A stretch of DNA of 33,518 nt from Alkalinema sp. CACIAM 70d (GTDB taxonomy: Bacteria > Cyanobacteriota > Cyanobacteriia > Leptolyngbyales > Leptolyngbyaceae): NCBI GenBank assembly GCA_002148405.1, contig MUGG01000034.1:64001-97518 (forward strand). Direction: 5' to 3'. Of this stretch, positions 1 through 8,181 are shown piece by piece. Each line of letters begins with the position of its first letter. The stretch's first letter is position 1. The notes under the pieces were generated by a model that searched no databases, was not told the origin of the DNA, and worked only from the letters and a program-made list of their open reading frames with translations. The position numbers and the translations under genes were made by a program.

Positions 1-955
1 CATCATATCCCACTACAGCAGCATCACTCGCCCCGATCGTTAGGCTAAATTCCAGAACATTATTCGTTGCGAGATTCGGTGATACTCGATAAGGCCCCAG
101 CCAGGTTTTAGCTCCGGTGAGGAATACATCGAAGGCACTGACTAACGTTGTGTTGTTAACGCGCGTCTGATCGAGATTATCTAAGCTCAATCGAACGTTA
201 ACAGTCCGTGTTCCCTCTTGCATTGCCAAGACTGGCGACGCGATCGCGAATCCGACTTCGGCACGGGGTAAGCTGGCATTGCCAAAGCCTGACCAACTGG
301 GACTTTCGGGGGATAATTTTTCGCCTAGGCCATCGGCAGAATTTGCGATCGGGGCGTAGCGTATGGTTTGGCTAGTGCGATCGAGGAAGAGCGATCGTAA
401 TGAGGAGACCTTGGCGGTATTAATCACTGTCTCGCGGGTCGGCACGTAAATCTGTTCAACGCCGGTGGCATCCTTACCCGCCGAAAACTGATGTTGCGGC
501 GTAATCAGTACGGGAGCTGTATTTTTTTTGAGTTCCAGCAGCAGATGGGCTTTATCCGGGATGGCCGATTTGGGCTGAAACTGAAGGACTGTTTTGTAAT
601 AGAAATCGAGGTGCCGCCCCGTGATTTGATTCAGGACGGCCTGGGGCGTTTGGTAAAGCTTCAGGAAGGTGATGAAGAGCGCGAGGTGAGGGGGAGTGTC
701 TGCGGTGTCGCTGGTGAGGAATTGTTGCAGCGTTTCCTGGGATGGGAAGAATCCACGCCAATCGCCTGCCGGAGTGGAAATGTTACCGCGATAGTAATTC
801 ACATCCTGGGCAAGCTGCTGGGTCAATTGCCACAGGTCTTCTAGCGATCGCTCATCCACCGCTGCAAAATGGCTATCCAATGCGTCCGACTGGCGATCGA
901 GTTGATTCTGACCCAGTTGGAAGATTAAATTTTGAATAATATCTTTTTCCGCCAT
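1..955 (-). CDS. Large eCIS baseplate protein (Afp11/Afp12-like, J-type), N-terminal part, runs off left edge
   Basis: The reading frame is open from ATG 955 to the window edge (318 codons). The start region reads MAEKDIIQNLIFQLGQ, followed by a VDERSLEDLW segment, a DVNYYRG segment and later RHLDFYYKTVLQF and FSAGKDATG. From memory these resemble the N-terminal part of the large baseplate J-family proteins of eCIS loci (wedge proteins joining spike hub to sheath). The J domain itself would lie further downstream and is not visible, so the choice between Afp11 and Afp12 type is open. The upstream frame stays open for about 23 codons before a TAA but offers no better ATG; only a weak GGAA lies before the chosen start. 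It is the last visible gene of the injection-system operon, 212 bp after gp25. Confidence is good for eCIS baseplate, low for the exact subunit. Confidence 0.72.
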   Translation of the reverse strand, partial: MAEKDIIQNLIFQLGQNQLDRQSDALDSHFAAVDERSLEDLWQLTQQLAQDVNYYRGNISTPAGDWRGFFPSQETLQQFLTSDTADTPPHLALFITFLKLYQTPQAVLNQITGRHLDFYYKTVLQFQPKSAIPDKAHLLLELKKNTAPVLITPQHQFSAGKDATGVEQIYVPTRETVINTAKVSSLRSLFLDRTSQTIRYAPIANSADGLGEKLSPESPSWSGFGNASLPRAEVGFAIASPVLAMQEGTRTVNVRLSLDNLDQTRVNNTTLVSAFDVFLTGAKTWLGPYRVSPNLATNNVLEFSLTIGASDAAVVGYD

Positions 956-1167
956 AGGTTCGGCTTCCAATTCCTGGAGCGATTGCTGGATACGAGACTG
1001 AAATAATAACGATCGCCTCTGACTTTAATGGTATTTCTGAGTTAGATGGTGGTGTAAATTAAGGAGTATTTTGATTAAGTTGGTTTTGTGTAGAAAATTA
1101 TCTTGAAATTCGACCTATTTCTATTATGAAATTTGATTTTTTAAACATTCATATTGTTAGCATTAAC
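956..1167. other. AT-rich intergenic gap inside the eCIS operon
   Basis: This 212-bp spacer between the gp25 gene and the large baseplate gene is much richer in A+T than its neighbours. I found no ORF longer than a few codons on the minus strand and no clear hairpin. Its length is unusual within an otherwise tightly packed operon. It may hold an internal promoter or be the scar of a lost gene; neither is shown by the sequence. Confidence 0.5.
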
Positions 1168-1623
1168 TTACAAATTGAAATCCACGGTTTGGCGAATTTC
1201 ATTGGCATCACTGGTGTAAAAGGGATAGACCAGATTGAAGCGGGAGTTGGTCGCCCGGATTTCGTACTGCAATAGGATGCGGACATTGCCTTCATACTGC
1301 GCTGAAGTATCCAGTTCGATCGACAATAAATTAATCCGAGGTTCGTAGATCAAAATAGTCGTTTTAATCCGATCTTGTAGGAATGTTTTCAACGTTGTAC
1401 TCATTGGCTCAAATAGTATTTCGTGCATATCCAAGCCATACTTCGGATTGAGAAATCGTTCCCCTGCCGCTGTTCCCAGCAGAATCTTCAGGCTATTTTC
1501 AATATCCGCTTCATCGGAAGTCATCACCATTTCCCCCGTTTCCAGCACAAACTCCGGCGGAAAACTCCATCCTGTCCCTAAAAACGAGGTATACGTTGGA
1601 TTCGATCGGTTTTCACTCATCAT
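1168..1623 (-). CDS. gp25-like baseplate wedge protein of the eCIS (Afp9/Cis9 type)
   Basis: This 151-residue protein has the T4 gp25 fold signature: after a short N-terminal extension come an LLGTAAGERFLNPKYG segment (residues about 48-63) and a LYEPRI-like motif (IYEPRINLLSIEL, about 91-103). The family (gp25/GPW) was once called lysozyme-like but acts structurally, linking the baseplate wedge to the first sheath ring. Length matches other eCIS gp25 proteins. Two adjacent ATGs (1623 and 1620) are possible starts; an AGG lies just upstream, so the exact one is open. It follows the PAAR gene by 9 bp and is surely cotranscribed. The order spike, PAAR, gp25 corresponds to Afp8-Afp10-Afp9. Confidence 0.9.
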   Translation of the reverse strand: MMSENRSNPTYTSFLGTGWSFPPEFVLETGEMVMTSDEADIENSLKILLGTAAGERFLNPKYGLDMHEILFEPMSTTLKTFLQDRIKTTILIYEPRINLLSIELDTSAQYEGNVRILLQYEIRATNSRFNLVYPFYTSDANEIRQTVDFNL

Positions 1624-1632
1624 CCTGTCCCC

Positions 1633-1911
1633 TTAATTAATCAAAACCGTCAGATCCCCAATCAAAGCCATGGCTCCGCAAATACAGGTATCCGTTGTCC
1701 GTAAAGCGGGCCTGCCGTTAATTAAGACCGTAGTACTACCGGACGGAAAGGCACTGGTTGTGGGTTGGTGGCCATTGGGTGGCAGCGAACAAACGTGCAG
1801 ATCTCCGGCCACGGCAGCGGGCTTGCCGCCAATTAAGACCGTACTGACTCCCGGCCCTGTGAGGGTTCCTCCGTGGTTGCTAGTGTCTCCGACCCTGGCT
1901 GCGGCTGGCAT
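1633..1911 (-). CDS. PAAR-type spike tip protein (Afp10/Cis10 type)
   Basis: This 92-residue protein begins PAAARVGDTSNHGG and contains two repeats of the PAAR type (VLIGGKPAAVAGDLH and VLINGRPALRTTDTC). His12-13, the His of DLHVC, the His of NGHQP and the Cys of DTCICG are candidates for the zinc site that holds the cone tip. In contractile systems such proteins sharpen the VgrG spike and may carry effectors; here there is no extension, so it is a bare tip. An AGGAGG sits 9 nt before the ATG at 1911. It lies 54 bp after the VgrG-like gene and 9 bp before gp25. Confidence 0.93.
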   Translation of the reverse strand: MPAAARVGDTSNHGGTLTGPGVSTVLIGGKPAAVAGDLHVCSLPPNGHQPTTSAFPSGSTTVLINGRPALRTTDTCICGAMALIGDLTVLIN

Positions 1912-1965
1912 TCTTCCATTCCTCCTAACGATTAGACTCCCGTTATCCGATGAAATCCTGAATAT

Positions 1966-3711
1966 TTAATTGATTTGTACTAAACCTCCTTTTACTTTGG
2001 TTGTTGCCGTGCTAGAAATTTCTGCCCCTGCGGTTCCTTCCAGCTTTAATTCCGTTCCTCCTTTTAAATTCAGTGCTGTACCCGATTCAATTTTGAATTC
2101 TGTTCCCGCTTTGAGTTCGATCGCTTGACGACTTTCGATTTTGATACCGTCCGATGTCATTGCAATTTTGTTGCCGTTTTGATCTTCGATAGTGATTCCT
2201 TGATCGGCTTCACTAAGTGTAATTTGATTCCCCGCTGGGGTTGCGAGTTGCATAATTTTTTGGTCATCATCGAAGTAGAGTTTCATCTTCGATCGACTTT
2301 GGTAAACCTTCTCATGGTTATCATCAGATCCCGGTATCGGCGCGGGTTTTGCGCTACTGTGTACCATGCCCAAAATTACGGCTTGGCGCGGATCGTCATT
2401 AATAAATCCCAGAATCACTTCATCGTTCACCTCCGGTCGAAAACAAAACCCTCGTTCCTGTCCCGCATCTAAGGTGGCTAGCCTTGCCCAAGTTCCCTCA
2501 TCCTCCGCATTGACCAACGGCATCTTGACCCGAATGCGATCCTCACCCTCAGGATCCTCATTGCTGACGACAAGACCAATTTGTAAACCATTAATTCCCG
2601 GCAGCAGGGCAGCGGCCTTGGGTGCGGTAACGGAGTTGTGCTCTGCGGCCAGCCATTGCTCCGTATTGCCAAATTGCAGATGGGTTTTCCAGCCCTGCAC
2701 TATGTCGAAATCCTGCCGCACCCCCGTGATAAAGACATTGCCGTTATAGCGATCGCCGACGCCACTCAACCGCACTAGATCCCCCGGATTCACCGTCGCA
2801 ATGCCTTCACACTTCAGCCGCCCACTAACCCGGCTCATTTTGGACTTGAGCCACTGAGCATCGGCCCAGGCTTGGGCTTCTGCTTCTAGCAAAGCCCCAT
2901 GGCGCAGGGCAAGCTGTTCCAACCCCATCACCGCCGCGAGATCAGCACTGGCCAAATTGCCAGGGCTACTGAGACTGGGTTCATTGGCCTCCTTTTCTAC
3001 AACGGTTTGCTGGGCTGCATCCCAGGTCATACTTTTAACCGCACTAAATTGCGATCGCGCATCGATCGCCGCATCCATTTCTAAAATCGTTGACCCAAAT
3101 TGCAAGGTGCAAACGGGAGAACGACTGAAGTCTGGAGCCTTAATCGTGACCGTATTCGTATTCGTTAACACTAACAGCCCGTTGGCCTCCGCCCGCGTTA
3201 ACAAAAAATCCCAATCCGTACAGTCGTATTGCACCTGCTGGGGATGGGGTACAGATAGGGCCTGGACATCGGCCTCAATCCCCGCCTGATCCAGCAATTG
3301 GCTGATCATATCGCTGTCCGTTTGGTCAAAAAAGTAGGCACTTTTCCGTCCCACAGTCAGCTTAGCCGATCGGTGGCGACAATCCACAATCAGTTGTGGG
3401 GCCGTATGATCGCGAATTTTAATCTGCTGCTGAATGATGATGCCCTGAAATAGGGACACCAAATCACTGCCCGTTCCCGCCAGAATTTCAATCTCCTGGC
3501 CCGGAATCAGTTGATTGGTATTGCTCAGGGGAAAATCGCTGGAAGCCGCTGTCCCATCCAGATAGACCAGGCGAGCTGAGGCAATTTTATTGACGGTTTT
3601 AACCACATTCACCGCCAACAGTTGATGGGCCCGATCGATCTCGGTTCCACCGACTTTGATGGTGAATTCGCGATGTTCTGCGGCGATCGGGAGGGTTTTA
3701 CTGTCTGGCAT
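1966..3711 (-). CDS. VgrG-like central spike protein of the eCIS (Afp8/Cis8 type)
   Basis: This 581-residue protein has a gp27/late-control-D-like hub in the first ~350 residues (segments VKTVNKIASARLVYLDG, VQYDCTDWDFLLTRAEANG and SGVGDRYNGNVFITGVRQ), a gp5-type OB fold at about 375-460 (RIRVKMPLVN, WARLATLDAG, EVILGFINDDP), and a C-terminal stretch of short beta repeats such as IELKAGTEFKIESG, the usual triangular needle. Trimers would form the spike under the tube; the following PAAR gene caps it. No C-terminal effector domain is fused. AAGGAG before ATG 3711 overlaps the stop of the LysM gene, which ends 9 bp upstream. Standard eCIS length and architecture. Confidence 0.95.
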   Translation of the reverse strand: MPDSKTLPIAAEHREFTIKVGGTEIDRAHQLLAVNVVKTVNKIASARLVYLDGTAASSDFPLSNTNQLIPGQEIEILAGTGSDLVSLFQGIIIQQQIKIRDHTAPQLIVDCRHRSAKLTVGRKSAYFFDQTDSDMISQLLDQAGIEADVQALSVPHPQQVQYDCTDWDFLLTRAEANGLLVLTNTNTVTIKAPDFSRSPVCTLQFGSTILEMDAAIDARSQFSAVKSMTWDAAQQTVVEKEANEPSLSSPGNLASADLAAVMGLEQLALRHGALLEAEAQAWADAQWLKSKMSRVSGRLKCEGIATVNPGDLVRLSGVGDRYNGNVFITGVRQDFDIVQGWKTHLQFGNTEQWLAAEHNSVTAPKAAALLPGINGLQIGLVVSNEDPEGEDRIRVKMPLVNAEDEGTWARLATLDAGQERGFCFRPEVNDEVILGFINDDPRQAVILGMVHSSAKPAPIPGSDDNHEKVYQSRSKMKLYFDDDQKIMQLATPAGNQITLSEADQGITIEDQNGNKIAMTSDGIKIESRQAIELKAGTEFKIESGTALNLKGGTELKLEGTAGAEISSTATTKVKGGLVQIN

Positions 3712-3720
3712 CGTTCTTTC

Positions 3721-4392
3721 TTACTCCTTTTTCAATGGTGGAAAGAACAGTTTGCTACCCGGTGTCAGTTGGCGAAAATTCTCCAATTCGTTAGCCTGGG
3801 CGACTTCTAGGTAATAGCTGGGATCCCCGTAAATCTGGTAACACAAATCCGGTAAATTATCTCCCGCCTTAATTAAGCGGACGTGGGTCAAATCCGGCGA
3901 TTGATCCTGGGCGAGGGCGACCCGTGTTTGATCGTCGGCGTTGTCGGTAAAGTTGGCGGTAATGACAGCCCGCAGGGGAATTCCATCGGGTTTGAACAAC
4001 TTGTAGGCGATGGATGCACTTTTTAAAATACAGCGCTTGACTTGGAGCGTGCCCCAAACGACTTTGAGATAGTTGGGGCGGTGAATATTACCGTTGTAGC
4101 CCGTAACCGTCTGAAATGACTCCACCTTCTGCTGCACATCAATCTTGCTACCATTGGCCCCCGTCCCATCAATAAAAAAGGTTAGGGACAAATCGCCGGG
4201 TTTGACTTTTTTAAAGTTCATGCGGCTATTGGTCGTTCCGGCACCTTGGGCACTGTCGTATTCCATTTCATAGGACAACGTGATCTCATTGGGATTGACA
4301 TAGGCTGCAAACTCCCCGATCGGCTGTCCAGAATAGTCCGGGCGTTCGTAGGCTTTGATTAAAAGCTTTTCTAAGGTGCCGCGATCGCTCAT
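3721..4392 (-). CDS. CIS tube-adaptor protein with C-terminal LysM (Afp7/Cis7 type)
   Basis: This 223-residue protein has the CIS tube/LysM architecture. The N-terminal part carries a VNPNEITLSYEMEYD segment (about 28-42), and the last ~55 residues form a LysM-like module (IKAGDNLPDLCYQIYGDP, then VAQANELENFRQL and LFFPPL). In Afp/PVC the homologue sits in the baseplate around the tube base, linking tube initiator to spike hub; the LysM here is thought to be structural rather than for wall binding. AAGGAGG lies 11 nt before the start and is embedded in the 3' end of the DUF5908 gene, so the two are translationally close. The operon continues with the spike gene. Confidence 0.92.
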   Translation of the reverse strand: MSDRGTLEKLLIKAYERPDYSGQPIGEFAAYVNPNEITLSYEMEYDSAQGAGTTNSRMNFKKVKPGDLSLTFFIDGTGANGSKIDVQQKVESFQTVTGYNGNIHRPNYLKVVWGTLQVKRCILKSASIAYKLFKPDGIPLRAVITANFTDNADDQTRVALAQDQSPDLTHVRLIKAGDNLPDLCYQIYGDPSYYLEVAQANELENFRQLTPGSKLFFPPLKKE

Positions 4393-4395
4393 AGT

Positions 4396-4557
4396 TTAGC
4401 GTTCCTCCTTCTGTTTAAGGATTTCCAGAACCCGTTCCACACATTCGTTAATCAAGGTTTGTTTATCCTGGGTGGGACTAGCGGGGGTCGTTGATCCGCC
4501 GGAAGCCTTGTTACTGACTTCAACGGAAATTACAACTTCATCCACAACGATCGGCAT
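4396..4557 (-). CDS. Small DUF5908-family eCIS protein (Afp6-position)
   Basis: A 53-codon frame runs from ATG 4557 to TAA 4396. It is preceded by AGGAGG that overlaps the stop codon of the tube gene upstream, and its own end contains the ribosome site of the LysM gene. The protein starts MPIVVDEVVISVEV, has a Ser/Thr/Pro/Gly linker, and ends with a helix containing ECVERVLEILKQKEER. That beta-strand plus C-terminal Cys-x-x-x-VLxxL helix matches what I recall of DUF5908, found in eCIS operons at the Afp6 position. Function is unknown; a baseplate or assembly accessory role is inferred from context. The translation signals and tight packing make it very likely to be real. Confidence 0.85.
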   Translation of the reverse strand: MPIVVDEVVISVEVSNKASGGSTTPASPTQDKQTLINECVERVLEILKQKEER

Positions 4558-4569
4558 TCCGGTTTCCTC

Positions 4570-5016
4570 CTAGGCTTGATCTAAGGTGAAATATTGATAG
4601 AAAAATTGCAAACTCTCAATGACGACAGCGTTGTTGGAGGCATTGAAATCACTGACAGCCCATTTGGTGGGATAAGCATTGACCACATGCCAAGTTAAGA
4701 GTGGCTCATGGGCTTCGTTCAGCAACTTAATATCAATGTTTTTCGGCTGAATGTCATAATCCTCAATGCATTGCCGCACCCAAGTCAGCACTTCCGATTT
4801 CAGGAGCAGGCCGCGCTTGAGGACGAGTTCAGGATATTTCGATCGGGTGGGATACTTTTGGATAAACCGATTTTCTCCCCCTTCCGCAACTTCCTCCGTC
4901 CCCAGTTCTACGGACAGTCCACTCACCTCCGTAAACCGGACATCATCGGCTTTCGGCGTAATCCCCAACACTTCAACCTTAAAGTGAAATCCCACGGGCG
5001 GATAGTAATTTGCCAT
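4570..5016 (-). CDS. Second inner-tube protein / tube initiator (Afp5/Cis5-like)
   Basis: This 148-residue member of the T4 gp19-like tail-tube family begins MANYYPPVGFHFKVEV, has the FTEVSGL motif (about 28-34), a LVLKRGLLL strand and a LLNEAHEPLLTWHVVNAYP segment before a final IESLQFFYQYF strand. It is related to the next tube gene upstream but clearly diverged and lacks that protein's MPGLRKF-type segment. In Afp such paralogues (Afp5) form the first tube ring on the baseplate; that role is inferred here from order and divergence. No strong Shine-Dalgarno precedes it, so it may rely on coupling with the upstream tube gene, which ends 21 bp before. Confidence 0.9.
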   Translation of the reverse strand: MANYYPPVGFHFKVEVLGITPKADDVRFTEVSGLSVELGTEEVAEGGENRFIQKYPTRSKYPELVLKRGLLLKSEVLTWVRQCIEDYDIQPKNIDIKLLNEAHEPLLTWHVVNAYPTKWAVSDFNASNNAVVIESLQFFYQYFTLDQA

Positions 5017-5037
5017 GGTTGTTGCGGGGTTGTGGTA

Positions 5038-5472
5038 CTAATCGTTTTGCAGTTCCAGTCCTTCGTGGGCAATTTCGATCGATTCGATCGCCACTTCATT
5101 GCCCGATGCCTTGAGTTGCGGCCCTTCCACTTTAACGGGAAAAGCATTGTGAACTTTCCAGACCATGACAGGTTGGTGTTGCTCGTTCAATAAACTAATC
5201 ACCAAATCCCGCCGTTCCACCGTATTCAACTTAACGGTGTTGAGCCAGTTGAAAAAGTCGTTGTCACTTTTGATAATGCCCCGTTTCAGTGTGATGTTGT
5301 TGAACTTGCGCAGTCCCGGCATTTTAATTGATGAATATTCCGGAAAGGAGCCATCCCGGTACTCGATCGCTTGGTTTTCTTGGGTCAGGCCGGAAACTTC
5401 CGAAAACCCGACACGCTTGCCCCCCCACTCAACGGTGAAATGAAAAACGGGAATAGGATAGTTGTTTGCCAT
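5038..5472 (-). CDS. Major inner-tube protein (Afp1/Cis1-like)
   Basis: This 144-residue tail-tube protein begins MANNYPIPVFHFTVEWGG, with FSEVSGL (about 23-29), IKMPGLRKFNNITLKRGI (about 49-66), and a LLNEQHQPVMVWKVHNAFP strand pair, ending in an IESIEIAHEGLEL strand. This is the canonical Hcp/gp19-like fold seen in eCIS main tubes, which stack as hexamers inside the sheath and are expelled on contraction. It directly follows the sheath gene after a 175-bp spacer that holds a strong hairpin, which could raise its mRNA level relative to the sheath. Its position before the Afp5-like paralogue supports the assignment as the main tube subunit. Confidence 0.92.
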   Translation of the reverse strand: MANNYPIPVFHFTVEWGGKRVGFSEVSGLTQENQAIEYRDGSFPEYSSIKMPGLRKFNNITLKRGIIKSDNDFFNWLNTVKLNTVERRDLVISLLNEQHQPVMVWKVHNAFPVKVEGPQLKASGNEVAIESIEIAHEGLELQND

Positions 5473-5572
5473 AGTGTGCCATGCCTTGTAGAGAAAATCG
5501 TAGGACGGATTTAACCGTGATTGTTCAAGATCACAGAATTACCAACAGGATTACCAATGGAAAGGGTTGCGA

Positions 5573-5614
5573 AGGGAGCAAGGGTTAAATTGAAGCTCGA
5601 TCGAACCTGCTCCC
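5573..5614 (-). promoter_or_regulatory. Hairpin in the sheath-tube spacer
   Basis: GGGAGCAAGGGTT at 5574-5586 can pair with AACCTGCTCCC at 5604-5614, giving about 11 base pairs with a two-base bulge and a 17-nt loop. On the minus-strand transcript it lies after the sheath stop and about 100 nt before the tube start. There is no long U-run after it. It may be a processing or stabilising element, or a partial terminator; the sequence does not decide. Confidence 0.5.
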
Positions 5615-5647
5615 CAAAAGATTCATAATGGTTTGATTCACAACGGT

Positions 5648-7078
5648 TTAAGAGGTTTGCAACTTGTGGGAGAACTTAAGGATAATAAACTCCGCCGGAC
5701 GCACCACAGCCATGCCAATTTCCACGTTCATCCGACCTTCCAGAATATCCTGGGCGGACATCGTAGTTCCCAGGCCACATTTGACGAAAAAGGCATCCTT
5801 GGGCGTTGCCCCCGCCAAGGCCCCTTCCCGCCACTTTTGCAGCAGATAGTTTTCAATCATGCCGCGCACCTTGACCCAGGTATTGGCATCATTGGGCTCA
5901 AAGACGGCCCAGTAGGTGGATTTCTTCACCGATTCCTCCACCATGTTGTAGAAGCGGCGGACGGAGACATAGCGCCATTCGTTATCATTTCCGGCTAGCG
6001 TGCGTGCCCCCCAAACTAAGGTGCCCTTTCCCGCAAAGGCTCGAATCGCATTAATCGACTTACCTGCGCCGGGATTGACATTGAGTTCATCCTGATTGGC
6101 ATTGTCTAACCGAACGACTGGCCCGACGACGGTGTTGATGCTCACGTTGGCAGGCGCTTTCCAAACCCCTCGCGCTGCATCGACAGTTGCATAAATACCA
6201 GCGACTGCGCTACTGGGGGGTAAGGTGGTAAACAAATCCGCTAACTTTTTCTTGATGTTGTTATAGTTAGCTGTGTTGTAATTTGCGTTAGCTGGATCGT
6301 TGAGATTTGCCAGGGTTAAACTATTCAGAGGCCCCGCAGCGTTATCCGCATCTGCCGCTTCATCGGGTTGGTTAATCGCGATCGAGGCATCACTGTAAAC
6401 GTAATTCAGCCCGGACTTAATGAAGGGATAGTAGGCTGCACCGTATTTCAGGTTGTTGTTACCGAGCAAGTCACGATAGGCATCAATTTCGCTGGTTACG
6501 TAGGTCGATTTGCCCCGCGTCACATCCATGATGGCAAAGCGATCCTTGAGGCGAGCGCATTGGGCCAAGACTGCCTGCATGAGTGTGCCGTAGTTGGTTC
6601 CAGCCCCCGTATCCAGGAGCACCGCATCGGGGATGACAATCAAGGTCGGCTCATCTTCCTTAGAAATCGCCTGCAAGCCCCCCAGCAGTCCCGTTGTATT
6701 ATCCCCCAAGGCCACGGCTCCACTGGTGTCTCCCACGGAAACCACATAGCATTTGCCACCGCCATTGTCGAAAAACATCCGCATGCAATAGTACAGATAA
6801 TGGCTGAGGGTCGGTTCCGAGATCGAGAGAATGGGGTAAATTCCGTTGCTGTCCCGTGTTTCTGATAGCGTTACGGTTAGCGTTTCGTTTTTTGCGGTGC
6901 CGAACAAACTCTCGTATTCTAATAATGAGCTAATCTTGGTGGGTTGATTGCGCAAATTGGCTGGACTGAGTTGGGTATAGCCAATAAATGCAGGAATAGC
7001 GGTTTCCACCTCAGCCACCGAGGGCGGAAAGACAGACAGTTCTTCGATGTAAACGTCGGGGGTTTTGTAGGTAGGCAT
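5648..7078 (-). CDS. Contractile sheath protein (Afp2-4/Cis2-like)
   Basis: This 476-residue protein begins MPTYKTPDVYIEELSVFPPSV, the usual start of tail sheath proteins, with PAFIGYTQ (about 29-36), a YYCMRMFFDNGGGKCYVV segment (about 91-108), a variable middle domain, and the conserved C-terminal RTLAGNDNEWRYVSVRRFYN and FEPND followed by GRMNVEIGMAVVRPAEFIIL. Sheath subunits form the helical outer cylinder that contracts. Only one sheath gene is visible, whereas Afp and PVC have three. The ATG at 7078 has no clear Shine-Dalgarno, odd for a protein needed in large amounts; the preceding gene ends 15 bp upstream, so translational coupling is possible. Overall length fits a single-domain-insertion eCIS sheath. 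Confidence 0.95.
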   Translation of the reverse strand: MPTYKTPDVYIEELSVFPPSVAEVETAIPAFIGYTQLSPANLRNQPTKISSLLEYESLFGTAKNETLTVTLSETRDSNGIYPILSISEPTLSHYLYYCMRMFFDNGGGKCYVVSVGDTSGAVALGDNTTGLLGGLQAISKEDEPTLIVIPDAVLLDTGAGTNYGTLMQAVLAQCARLKDRFAIMDVTRGKSTYVTSEIDAYRDLLGNNNLKYGAAYYPFIKSGLNYVYSDASIAINQPDEAADADNAAGPLNSLTLANLNDPANANYNTANYNNIKKKLADLFTTLPPSSAVAGIYATVDAARGVWKAPANVSINTVVGPVVRLDNANQDELNVNPGAGKSINAIRAFAGKGTLVWGARTLAGNDNEWRYVSVRRFYNMVEESVKKSTYWAVFEPNDANTWVKVRGMIENYLLQKWREGALAGATPKDAFFVKCGLGTTMSAQDILEGRMNVEIGMAVVRPAEFIILKFSHKLQTS

Positions 7079-7093
7079 AGTTGAGTTGAGCGC

Positions 7094-8101
7094 TTAAGGT
7101 TTGGATAGTTGAATAATCAAATCGGCGGTCGATCGATCGATGTCCGGGGCCGGAAGGTGAGGAATTAAAATATCGCCATTCCGACTGAGTTGAATTTTGC
7201 GGCGGGCCATTTGCTGTCGAGCGACGATTTGTTGCGACTGAAATAGCAGCACTTGCGATTGGGCATTGCCTAATAAGTTGGCGGGCAAATCATTGGCCGT
7301 AAAATTAGGTGCTAATACCTTCGTAAAGGTAATTTGAGGCCGCTGATCCTCCGTAAAACCTGTATCGGTTACGGCCAGTTGTCCCAATTCAAGATCGGTA
7401 TATTTCTGCGTCACCACATAGTATTTCAAGGTCTCTTGCTTAGCCGTAAACGGAATCGAAAAGGCAGGAGGACTACTATAAAATGTGGAGTCGATCGTAA
7501 CTTCTAAAAAGCCAAAAATATCCTGACTAATCAGTTCTTCATCCAGGTAGTAATCAGTGCGTTGACTGCGGCTAGGATAGAGTTCCTCAACTTGATACAA
7601 TCCGGCTGACAATCCAGTTAAATCATAGGCGATTTCTCCTTGGGTTTGGGTGTTGCCCAATACTTGAGTGCGTAAAATCTGTCCCTGACTATTTTTAAGA
7701 TTGACTGTGACAGGCCGATCGGAAAATTGTAAAAAATGCTGCCACTGTGAACCGACTAAAATTGTCGATCGAGGCAGATCTAAAGTAGACACAATTGTCT
7801 GATTACGATACAGCGGTTTGAATCGTCCTAAATCAAAACTAAAGGCCGTAAAGTTAGTGAAATAGGGATTGAGTAACTTTAAAGCAAACCTCAACCGATT
7901 CCCCTCGAAAGTCACGATCGGTTGTTCCGTATCGTCTACTTCAAATAACACATACAAGCGATCGTGATAGGATTTCGCAATGAGCCTTCCTCCTTGGAGC
8001 GCTTGAATCGTATCCCTTGGCAAAATAAAGCTAAAATCCGGACACAATTCCCGATAGTAACTATGGGGAATTTCAACGGTAAACAGTGTCTTAAACTGCA
8101 T
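7094..8101 (-). CDS. Conserved eCIS-associated protein of unknown function
   Basis: This 335-residue protein starts at ATG 8101 (MQFKTLFTVEIPHSYY), preceded by AGGAG at 10 nt. A 16-residue longer version starting at 8149 begins just after the previous gene and lacks such a site. The N-terminal half (FTVEIPHSYYRELCPDF, then LLNPYFTNFTAF at about 75-86) and beta-rich remainder recall, from memory, proteins found next to sheath or DUF4255 genes in other eCIS loci; none has an assigned role I can name. There is no signal peptide, membrane segment or enzyme motif. Its place between the tube terminator and the sheath points to assembly or a structural adaptor. That is inference; the existence of the gene is nearly certain. 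Confidence 0.8.
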   Translation of the reverse strand: MQFKTLFTVEIPHSYYRELCPDFSFILPRDTIQALQGGRLIAKSYHDRLYVLFEVDDTEQPIVTFEGNRLRFALKLLNPYFTNFTAFSFDLGRFKPLYRNQTIVSTLDLPRSTILVGSQWQHFLQFSDRPVTVNLKNSQGQILRTQVLGNTQTQGEIAYDLTGLSAGLYQVEELYPSRSQRTDYYLDEELISQDIFGFLEVTIDSTFYSSPPAFSIPFTAKQETLKYYVVTQKYTDLELGQLAVTDTGFTEDQRPQITFTKVLAPNFTANDLPANLLGNAQSQVLLFQSQQIVARQQMARRKIQLSRNGDILIPHLPAPDIDRSTADLIIQLSKP

Positions 8102-8181
8102 GATTAAGGCTCTCCTATTGCCTGTCCGAGGAGCCAGCAGGTAACACACCCTACTTGAATATTAACGAACCTCATTCTCCA

